Assembly (NCBI RefSeq): GCF_042678945.1
Contig: NZ_JBHTLM010000009.1
Span: forward strand, 62,001-126,000
DNA length: 64,000 nucleotides
DNA from: Fontibacillus puldeungensis
GTDB lineage: Bacteria; Bacillota; Bacilli; Paenibacillales; Paenibacillaceae
Reading direction: 5' to 3'
In this document: positions 56,827-64,000 of the stretch, piece by piece
How positions within the stretch are numbered: the stretch's first letter is position 1
Layout of the letters: every line of letters begins with the position of its first letter
Position numbers and translations under genes: made by a program
Notes under the pieces: generated by a model
Seen by the model: only the letters and a program-made list of their open reading frames with translations
What the model was told of the DNA's origin: nothing
The model's database searches: none

Positions 56827-56991
56827 TTATCCTAACACATTGCCATTTGCATCCAGAAACACTGCGATCTGTTGAGCACGTCCCCCTTCGGTTAGAAATT
56901 GGTCCATAATGAAGCAGTGCATATCATGGTTTTTCGATTTCGGAGGGGGAAGACCGTTACTGTTTGCTACCGGGCCTGTTTCATTTTGCAC
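56827..56991 (-). CDS. Small protein of 54 residues, unknown
   Basis: GTG 56991 has AGGAGAG about ten bases upstream and opens a 54-codon frame: MQNETGPVANSNGLPPPKSK, then a His/Cys-containing HDMHCFIMDQFL segment and QQIAVFLDANGNVLG at the end. Codon use and amino acid pattern look natural. It lies between the AT-rich immunity-like gene and the giant SLH gene. I do not recognise the family. It may be a small cytosolic protein or the end of a decayed longer one. Confidence 0.6.
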   Translation of the reverse strand: MQNETGPVANSNGLPPPKSKNHDMHCFIMDQFLTEGGRAQQIAVFLDANGNVLG

Positions 56992-57086
56992 TTCTGATAC
57001 ACTCTCCTAACATGCCAAGAACAATTGGAATCTATAATAATCGCTTAATGGTAGATTTCTTACATGAATAGGGGAGTGTTTGGATT

Positions 57087-60000
57087 TTGAGGATTTCAGC
57101 GAAGTTAAAACAGTGGGTATCCGTGGTGATGATGGGATGCCTGGTACTTGGACTGGTCATTCCAGCAGGATATGCGGCGGAGATGGGGCAAGCGGCAAGC
57201 CTGCAAATTAGCCATAACGCACCAGCAAGCATCCCGGCGCAAAGCGACTATACCGTGAAAGCCGACATTACGGGAGGCGGCAGTACGGTGACGGCTGCCG
57301 TATATTACAAAGTAAATGGCAGCAGTGAAGAACGTGTTCCACTTGTGCTAACAGGTACAAACGCACAGGGGATGATTGCGGCAGACAAGCTGAGCGGAGC
57401 CGAGCTTGAGTATTACATAGCTGCTACCGATGAGGAAGCTTCTACTTCTGCAAAAACCGATACATACAAGGTTAATATATTGCCTCAAGCTCCTGCGGGA
57501 CCCCCTGCGGTTCAATCTTTATTGATTACGGAGCTTGTTCCGGACACGAAGAATAAAAACAGCGCAGACGCTTACGAGTATGTAGAAGTGTACAACAATA
57601 CGGATGCTCCAATCCACTTTAGCGATTTCTATTTTTATTATTACGACAAAGATAAGTGGACTTCGAGCGATCCAAATATCGTGATCCCGGCTCACAAGCC
57701 TATCGTGTTCTGGATAATGAACGGTAACAATAATACACTTCAAGCGAGCGATTTTACTGCCAACTACGGATTGACCGGAAATCAATTAGTAGAAAATTCC
57801 AACTTATTCCGGATCAGTGGAGGAGGCGGAATGGCAAATTCTGCACGTACGCTCCAAATTAAAAGCGTATCTGGTGACGTTGTCATCTCCTCTGCTAAGT
57901 ATGAAGCTACCGATGTCAAAGAGAACATGGGCATCGTTTTCCGTTTACCGGCTCAGGGCAAAGCGGAGATGGACAAGCTAAGCACATCCGGTACCTTACC
58001 GGCTACGCCGGGCATAGTCGAGCCTAATCAGCTCATACCTGTTGCGATCCCTAGTGAAGGCGATGTGGTTATCCAGCATACACCAGTCACTAGCACAGAT
58101 GTGCAGGACCTGGATATCAAGGCCACCGTCAAATTTACGGGCGAAGAGAAGCCGGTAGAGCTGCAGTACAAAACAGCTTCTCAAGACCGCTACAAAGTAG
58201 TGCCTATGGTGAAAAACGAAACGGATTACACTGCGAAAATTCCTGTTTCTGCGCTTGTGGAGCCCAAGCTGGAATACAAAATCGTGGCGGGCGGCAAATC
58301 GGAGTCTTATTCAGTAAATGTGAATCTACCGGTTTTTGATGCTGCCAAGGTACCGCAGCTGCTCATCACGGAGGCGGTACCTAATACCTTGGAGGTTCCC
58401 GGTACAAAAACGGATGCCTATGAATTTGTAGAAGTGTACAACAACACTGATCAACCGATTAATTTTAAAAACTATAAGTTGTATTATCGTTATCCAGATA
58501 AAGGTCCGGCATCGGATGTAACATGGGCTGCCACGGAGCCGAACTTCAGCATTCCTTCCCAGCAGACCGTCGTGTTCTGGGTCCAAAACAGCGTCAACAG
58601 CAGCTACACAGCCAAGGATTTCAATGATTTCTATAAGACCAATCTTGAATTGAACAAAAACTTATTCATTGTCAAAAGCGATGGCATGGCAAATAGCGGC
58701 GCTCGCGGCTTAGCCATCAAGACCAACACGGAAAAAGAAATATCCGCCGCTTATTATGACTCAACCATCAAATATGCCGGTGCAATAGCCAAAGACGAGA
58801 CACTGGATGACAAAGCTCTTCTTTATAAATACCCCATGAACGGCACTACTGAAATGATCAAGATCAGCTCCGGTCTGAAAGCACCAACTCCGGGGACAGT
58901 GGATTCCTTTCAGGTGCCTAGCACACCTGTTCACGTTGTGCCGGATAATGTACTGCCTGTTGTCGAAGATTTAACGACCGTGAAAGAAACCGATCAGTCC
59001 GCCAGCGTGAACTTGAAGGCTAAAGCTTCTGACAATGTGGGAATTACCTCGATGGAGCTTTATCTCGGTAGAGTTTTACCAGACTCCGATAACAAGCCTG
59101 TATATATCAAATACAACCTGTTCGAGGATTATAACGATGGTTTGAATAGTCTGTACCATTTCAATTTATCCCCCGCCTATTTAATTGGGCGGGAATCTAT
59201 TTACTATTATTTCGTTGTCTCAGACGGAACACATGAGGCAAAGACGGAACCGAAGCAAATCACGATCACCGGCGGACCGGACAACTCTTCGCTGCGTCTT
59301 AATGTAAAGGACAAAGAGTTCGTTCACGGCACAACGGTTATTAAAGGCACGGCTAAAGGAGCTGGACCGAATGACCTGGAGCTTTCGGTAGATAGCAAAT
59401 CACTCGCAACGGGCATATCTGCAGCTCTGGAACACGACGCCTATTTTGTATTTGATGTGAAGGGTGTCGATTACTACTTTAAAAATGCCGTCACGATGGG
59501 CCCGGAAGAATTAGGCGAAAAATCGATCCTGTATACATTCATGGATCCGATTGTTGATTGGCAGACGATGTCCTATCCGATTTCCGCAGATCGTTTGAAG
59601 AGCGGATCAGATAACGTGATTTTCATTCGTGCCGCCTCCAAGTCATCTCCGTTTGATCCGCGCAAGGAGGAGAATAAGGACGATTTTGAGGTGAAAAATG
59701 TCCGTTTGCTGCTGGCCGACGGCACTGAAATTTGGAACTCTGATTATCCGACCAGGGATCAAGAGATCAAAATGGGCGACAGCTCAGGCCGATACGAATC
59801 GGTGGGCTTCCGCTTTAATCTTAAACCCGAGTTGTTTAAGTCACTTTCTTTCGCTTGGGATACAAGTCAAATAACCGACGGCGAGCATGGAGTTACCCTA
59901 AAGCATGGGACTGAGCAAGTCGCCTCCAAAGTTATCGTAGACAATACCGCGCCGTCGATTGAACCAACCGTAGCGGATGGACGCGAATACCGCGGAAGCT

Positions 60001-63000
60001 TTACGATCGATGCAAAAGTGGCAGACAAGTATGCGGGACTCGACAAAGTCGAGGTCAAGCTGGACGGTAACGCGATCAAACTGCCCTACGAGACATCATC
60101 AGGCAAGCTGAATCCCGGGGAGCATACACTGCAAATCAGCGCCAGCGACAAAATAGGCAATAAAGCGGACAAGAAGGTTACGTTCCGTGTACCCTCTGAA
60201 AATCCGCTGGCTCCCGTGCTTGTAGCGCCAACCAACGGCCAAGCAAATGTAGGTGCAAACCCGCAGCTAACCGTTAAGGTCCAGGATCCATCTGGCGATG
60301 ATATGAACGTATCTTTCTACCGGGGCTTTAAATATGACGGAAACCGGGCGCAGGGCTTTACAGGATATAAAAATTCGGCGGATACGGAGCCGCCTAAAGA
60401 AATGATTCCGAGCGGGGAAACGGCGTTGACGAAGGATGAGTATGCCCAGATTCGTGCCGTCGATGGCAAATACTTAGTGAATGATGCTGTAGACAAATTC
60501 CCATATCAAAGATATGAAATTGAGCTTGACCCTTCGGTAAAAAAGACGGACCCTGTGGACATCGAGTGGAGAGGGCATTCTATTGCAGGACGCAAGGTCA
60601 GTTTATATGCTTGGAGTCAAGCCGATAAAGCGTGGAAGTCGCTCGACCATGTGATCGCCGGGAATGAAGACTTCGAATTGAAAGCTACGGTTCTGGCCGG
60701 AGAGTATGCTATCGGCAACAAAATTCAGATTATGGTACAGGATGAGATTGCCCCAGCTGCCTCTGGGTCTGGATCCCCCGTGACGAATGATCGTTATGAC
60801 TTCTCTTTTGTTTGGATGTCCGATACGCAGTATTACTCGGAGAGCTATCCGTATATTTATCAGAAAAATGTAAAATGGATCGCCGATCAGGCACAGAAAA
60901 TGAACATCAAATATGTGATTCATACGGGGGACATCGTCGATAAATCGTATCAGGAGTACCAGTGGCAAGAGGCTGACCGGGATATGAAGGTGCTGGAGGA
61001 TGCGAATATTCCGTATGGCGTTCTGGCAGGAAATCATGATGTCAACCATCAAAACAATGACTATACGGAATATTGGAAGTATTTTGGTGAGGATCGCTTT
61101 AAGAAAATGCCTACCTTTGCGGGCTCGTATGACAACAACCGCGGGCATTATGATTTGGTCTCGGCCGGAGGCAACGACTTTATTATCGTGTACATGGGCT
61201 GGGGACTTGCGGACAAAGAAATCGAATGGATGGACCAGGTAATCAAGCAGTATCCGGAGCGGAAGGCGATCATCGCACTGCATGAATACTTGCTTGTATC
61301 CGGCAATCGGGCTCCGATTGCAGATAAAGTTTTCGAAAAAGTCGTGAAGCCGAACAAGAACGTCATTGCCGCATTGAGCGGTCATTACCATGATGCCGAG
61401 CTAAAAGTCGATGAGTTGGACGACAACGGTGATGGTACGGCAGACCGCAAGGTTTATCAAATGCTGGCCGATTACCAAGGAGCTGAGCAAGGCGGGTTAG
61501 GTTATATTCGTCTCATGCAGTTTGATATGGAAAATAACATGCTCCATATCAAAACCTATTCTCCTTATCTGGATGATTACAATTTTTATGACCCTAAAGC
61601 GGAACCGAAAAAGGATGAGTTCTCGCTTCCGCTCGATCTTAAGCCGGCTACCAAGCGGGTGGCGACGGATTATTTTGGAGTGAAGGTTTACAGCGACCAG
61701 CTTATTGGAGTCAAAAATAAAGTAAAAAGCGGATCGAATGTCTCCGTAGCCTGGAACAACCTGAAGGAAGGTTATTACCAGTGGTACGTCAAAGCCGAGG
61801 ATCAGAACAGCGGCGGCGTCCTGTCCGATATTTGGGGTTTCTCAACAGGAGCAGTTCCAGGTGGAAATCAAGGCGGCAACGATCAAGGGAATGGCAACGG
61901 CAATAGCGGAAATAACAATGGATCAACCGGTAACAATAATTCGTCCGGTTCTGGCTCGAAATCCGAAAATCCGAATCCTACGCCGGGTACAAAGGTAACG
62001 GAAAGCACGATTGAGCTAAGTCCAGGCAAGGATGGAAGCTACAAGCTGGACAACTCGGCTGTTGAAAAAGCTTTACAAGGTAAGAGCGCGGATACGATTA
62101 TTTTGAAGCTGAGCGGATCGCAGGATCAAGGAAATAATCTGAACCTGACGATGGATACAAAGGGCCTTGAGTTGGTGAAGAGCGGGAAGCAGACGATTAA
62201 GGTGGTCGCTCCTTCCGTAGTTGTAGAGCTTCCAGGTACTTCCTTGCCGAAGGTCTTAACCGATGCGGATCAGCTTGTGCTTCGCGTGGATACGACATTG
62301 AATTCCGCGATAAAGGCATCCATGGATCAGCAGGCGAACGCTGCGAAAGGTTTTAAATCAAGAGATCTGGTCTATAGCGTAACTATGGCCAAAGTAAAAG
62401 GTCAGCAGGAAACGGAAGTGGAGCAGTTACCAGGGCCAATTACAATTGAACGGACACTGAGCGATGCACAGCGCCAAGCTTTTGATCCGGAGTATGCCGG
62501 GATTTATCGCTTAAGCGGAGGCAAAGCAGAGTACATTGGAGGAATCTTCAGCGGAAATGTAGTACGCTTCACGGCAGACCAAATGGGTGAATACGCGATT
62601 ATTGAGTATCATAAGTCCTTTGATGATCTGACTGGGAGTTGGGCGCGGGACTACATTCAAAAGCTGACCGCCAAACATATCATCACCGGCGTGGATGAGC
62701 AGCGTTTTGCACCGAATTCAAAGGTGACACGAGCCGACTTTGCAGTATTGGCAGTTCGGGCTCTGAAACTCGCTGCAGGTAATAGCAGCAGCACTGCTGA
62801 ATCATCGTCTAGCAACTTCAGCGATGTATCGCAGGATGCCTACTACGCTTCCTTTATAGCCAAGGCTGCTGAGCTTGGATTGGTGCAAGGGCAAAATGGC
62901 AAGTTCCGTCCGGCAGATACGATTACCAGGGAAGAGGCTGCATCCATTCTGATCAAGCTGTCTGAGCTTATGGCCAAAAAGCCGACGGGATCGACATCAA

Positions 63001-63179
63001 GCCTGCAATCTTTTGCCGATAACAATCAGGTGTCTCCTTGGGCCAAAGACGCCGTAACGAAAGCGCAGTCCCTGGGGCTTATCCAGGGTAAAAGCGGCGG
63101 CAAGTTTGATCCAAAGGGATATGTAACCCGTGCGGAAATTGCTAAAATGCTGTACAGCTTCCTTGACATTGCAAAGTAA
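57087..63179 (+). CDS. Giant SLH-anchored surface phosphoesterase with lamin-tail domains
   Basis: A 2030-residue surface protein. Signal peptide (1-30), a beta-rich region, two lamin-tail domains (about 145-305 and 420-600; both start LLITE and have DAYEYVEVYNNTD / DAYEFVEVYNNTD), Ig-like repeats (about 630-1210), a calcineurin-like metallophosphoesterase (about 1235-1530) with SDTQY, HTGDIVD, GNHD and GHYHD metal motifs, a Gly/Asn/Ser linker (about 1590-1635) and three SLH repeats (from about 1846, 1910 and 1974) that bind the cell wall polymer. TTG 57087 has GGGGAG upstream. It may release phosphate from nucleotides, DNA or phospholipids outside the cell; substrate unknown. Terminated at 63188. 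Confidence 0.93.
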   Translation: MRISAKLKQWVSVVMMGCLVLGLVIPAGYAAEMGQAASLQISHNAPASIPAQSDYTVKADITGGGSTVTAAVYYKVNGSSEERVPLVLTGTNAQGMIAADKLSGAELEYYIAATDEEASTSAKTDTYKVNILPQAPAGPPAVQSLLITELVPDTKNKNSADAYEYVEVYNNTDAPIHFSDFYFYYYDKDKWTSSDPNIVIPAHKPIVFWIMNGNNNTLQASDFTANYGLTGNQLVENSNLFRISGGGGMANSARTLQIKSVSGDVVISSAKYEATDVKENMGIVFRLPAQGKAEMDKLSTSGTLPATPGIVEPNQLIPVAIPSEGDVVIQHTPVTSTDVQDLDIKATVKFTGEEKPVELQYKTASQDRYKVVPMVKNETDYTAKIPVSALVEPKLEYKIVAGGKSESYSVNVNLPVFDAAKVPQLLITEAVPNTLEVPGTKTDAYEFVEVYNNTDQPINFKNYKLYYRYPDKGPASDVTWAATEPNFSIPSQQTVVFWVQNSVNSSYTAKDFNDFYKTNLELNKNLFIVKSDGMANSGARGLAIKTNTEKEISAAYYDSTIKYAGAIAKDETLDDKALLYKYPMNGTTEMIKISSGLKAPTPGTVDSFQVPSTPVHVVPDNVLPVVEDLTTVKETDQSASVNLKAKASDNVGITSMELYLGRVLPDSDNKPVYIKYNLFEDYNDGLNSLYHFNLSPAYLIGRESIYYYFVVSDGTHEAKTEPKQITITGGPDNSSLRLNVKDKEFVHGTTVIKGTAKGAGPNDLELSVDSKSLATGISAALEHDAYFVFDVKGVDYYFKNAVTMGPEELGEKSILYTFMDPIVDWQTMSYPISADRLKSGSDNVIFIRAASKSSPFDPRKEENKDDFEVKNVRLLLADGTEIWNSDYPTRDQEIKMGDSSGRYESVGFRFNLKPELFKSLSFAWDTSQITDGEHGVTLKHGTEQVASKVIVDNTAPSIEPTVADGREYRGSFTIDAKVADKYAGLDKVEVKLDGNAIKLPYETSSGKLNPGEHTLQISASDKIGNKADKKVTFRVPSENPLAPVLVAPTNGQANVGANPQLTVKVQDPSGDDMNVSFYRGFKYDGNRAQGFTGYKNSADTEPPKEMIPSGETALTKDEYAQIRAVDGKYLVNDAVDKFPYQRYEIELDPSVKKTDPVDIEWRGHSIAGRKVSLYAWSQADKAWKSLDHVIAGNEDFELKATVLAGEYAIGNKIQIMVQDEIAPAASGSGSPVTNDRYDFSFVWMSDTQYYSESYPYIYQKNVKWIADQAQKMNIKYVIHTGDIVDKSYQEYQWQEADRDMKVLEDANIPYGVLAGNHDVNHQNNDYTEYWKYFGEDRFKKMPTFAGSYDNNRGHYDLVSAGGNDFIIVYMGWGLADKEIEWMDQVIKQYPERKAIIALHEYLLVSGNRAPIADKVFEKVVKPNKNVIAALSGHYHDAELKVDELDDNGDGTADRKVYQMLADYQGAEQGGLGYIRLMQFDMENNMLHIKTYSPYLDDYNFYDPKAEPKKDEFSLPLDLKPATKRVATDYFGVKVYSDQLIGVKNKVKSGSNVSVAWNNLKEGYYQWYVKAEDQNSGGVLSDIWGFSTGAVPGGNQGGNDQGNGNGNSGNNNGSTGNNNSSGSGSKSENPNPTPGTKVTESTIELSPGKDGSYKLDNSAVEKALQGKSADTIILKLSGSQDQGNNLNLTMDTKGLELVKSGKQTIKVVAPSVVVELPGTSLPKVLTDADQLVLRVDTTLNSAIKASMDQQANAAKGFKSRDLVYSVTMAKVKGQQETEVEQLPGPITIERTLSDAQRQAFDPEYAGIYRLSGGKAEYIGGIFSGNVVRFTADQMGEYAIIEYHKSFDDLTGSWARDYIQKLTAKHIITGVDEQRFAPNSKVTRADFAVLAVRALKLAAGNSSSTAESSSSNFSDVSQDAYYASFIAKAAELGLVQGQNGKFRPADTITREEAASILIKLSELMAKKPTGSTSSLQSFADNNQVSPWAKDAVTKAQSLGLIQGKSGGKFDPKGYVTRAEIAKMLYSFLDIAK

Positions 63180-63187
63180 ATAATATT

Positions 63188-63234
63188 AAAAAGCCCTCTA
63201 CTTGTCTTTTCTGACAGGTTAGAGGGCTTTTTTT
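63188..63234 (+). terminator. Bidirectional terminator between SLH gene and methyltransferase
   Basis: AAAAGCCCTCTA pairs with TAGAGGGCTTTT around CTTGTC/GACAGG, with T-runs on both strands. Serves both convergent genes. Confidence 0.9.
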
Positions 63235-63247
63235 CACAATTCAGCGA

Positions 63248-63907
63248 TTACGGATTTTCCTGCTTGATGTTTTTGCCAAAATAATAATAACCGTTGGAGT
63301 GATTTCCGTTCATCGTAGTATAGGTGACCTGTTCCAATTGAAGCGGTTCAAAACCTTCCGTTAATGTTTTAACCCATGCCAAGTCGTGATGACGAAGGAC
63401 CGCACCCTCCGGCAACTCAAAGACGCCATACGTACCGTACTTTTCCGCATACTCCTCATACCGGGCCAAGTTCCGTTCATCATGATTAAGAAGAAAATCG
63501 TTAATGTATAAGATACCGCTTGGTTTTAACACACGTCTGATTTCGCGGAATAAAGACAATTGCTCTTCGTTGCTAACGATGCAGGTGAGCACGGCAAACA
63601 TAATGACGGCTTGCACCGAGCTATCCGGCAGGTCAATGGTTTGGTTATCCAACGTTTTTAGGTCAAGGTGGGGATACAATTGTTTGCCACGGGCAATCAT
63701 ACTCGCAGAAAAGTCGATCCCGAGCAAGTTCGTATAGCCGGATAAGTACAGCTCTTGAAGGGTACGGCCGTAGCCGCAGCCCACATCGAGAATTCGGTCT
63801 GCATTCCTGACGTATCGGGCAAATTCATTCCGCTCAAACGGAGTTGTAAACTGTTTGCTTTCAGCAACACGATTCCAGTATTCTTTTTGCTCGTCGTACA
63901 AATCCAT
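63248..63907 (-). CDS. Class I SAM-dependent methyltransferase
   Basis: A 219-residue Rossmann methyltransferase. Motif I is ILDVGCGYGRT, motif II is LLGIDFSASMI, and the later VIMFAVLTCI and VLKPSGILYI segments fit the Methyltransf_11/25 type. I chose ATG 63907 (MDLYDEQKEYW) because AGGAGG lies ten bases upstream; a start at 63979 precedes that site. Substrate unknown. Single gene at the right edge. Confidence 0.88.
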   Translation of the reverse strand: MDLYDEQKEYWNRVAESKQFTTPFERNEFARYVRNADRILDVGCGYGRTLQELYLSGYTNLLGIDFSASMIARGKQLYPHLDLKTLDNQTIDLPDSSVQAVIMFAVLTCIVSNEEQLSLFREIRRVLKPSGILYINDFLLNHDERNLARYEEYAEKYGTYGVFELPEGAVLRHHDLAWVKTLTEGFEPLQLEQVTYTTMNGNHSNGYYYFGKNIKQENP

Positions 63908-64000
63908 CTTTCCTATTCCTCCTATTGTTGTAGGGACACGAATCATATAATTAGGATTTATCATACTCCTGTCGCTCAAAATATTCTATTCGCACGTCAG

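Noticed and set aside
60603..61391. 262-codon minus-strand frame
   Set aside because: Opposite the phosphoesterase domain whose metal motifs are intact; no ribosome site.

Overview
The window looks like chromosome from a spore-forming Firmicute of the Paenibacillaceae, most likely Paenibacillus. The clues are a YesM/YesN-type two-component pair beside sugar ABC genes, copper-amine-oxidase-N and SLH surface modules, caa3 oxidase genes, a guanine-type riboswitch before xpt-pbuX, strong AGGAGG ribosome sites and mid-range GC. No identification by similarity search was possible; all calls are from reading motifs.

Region by region. (1) 1-10.2 kb is a glycoside-uptake module: a GH3 beta-glucosidase cut by the left edge, a GH42 beta-galactosidase, a membrane histidine kinase plus AraC-type response regulator, and a CUT1 sugar ABC importer (binding lipoprotein and two permeases, no ATPase). 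The GH42 and binding-protein promoters carry the same paired GTCCA operator; GH42 also has a full-consensus cre site. (2) 11.7-26.5 kb holds nearly all parts of a flavin-based extracellular electron transfer (EET) system: EetA-like, EetB-like, EcfA1-EcfA2-EcfT, UbiA-type DmkA, HepT-type DmkB with a short HepS-like partner, Ndh2 with a membrane tail, and a PplA-like FMN-binding lipoprotein. A U32 protein, a class III aminotransferase and an MFS transporter are interspersed. The ApbE flavinyltransferase (FmnB) is not in the window. The two divergent ends (eetA and pplA) each have an Fnr/Crp-type palindrome about 41 bp upstream of the predicted transcription start. (3) 27-38 kb: HD-GYP protein with a histidine kinase, RidA, a SNF2 helicase with a GC-rich degenerate SWIM partner, a small alarmone synthetase, and small proteins. 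(4) 38-43.3 kb: guanine-type riboswitch with xpt-pbuX, a Tic20-like membrane protein, a UgtP-like glycosyltransferase, a small protein and methionine aminopeptidase. (5) 43.5-49.7 kb: caa3 cytochrome oxidase ctaCDEF, ctaG and a DUF420/CtaM-like protein. (6) 49.8-54.3 kb: a YtrA-type GntR regulator with ABC genes, then a NatAB-like exporter. (7) 54.3-64 kb: a TraB-like lipoprotein-free secreted protein, an AT-rich probable immunity gene, a 54-residue small protein, a 2030-residue SLH surface phosphoesterase and a methyltransferase.

The most unusual signal is non-coding. Six intergenic stretches carry clustered near-palindromic repeats of two sequence families. Family A has 27-bp units in three clusters (near 10.5, 18.9 and 48.8 kb). 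Family B has 24-bp units in three clusters (near 20.3, 30.6 and 35.0 kb). Complete clusters have exactly four units with fixed start-to-start spacing: 51-72-51 bp for A and 51-62-51 bp for B. These distances are close to whole numbers of DNA turns (5, 7, 5 and 5, 6, 5). In family A the units run two forward, two reverse. I know of no described element with this geometry, and it is the best candidate here for something new.
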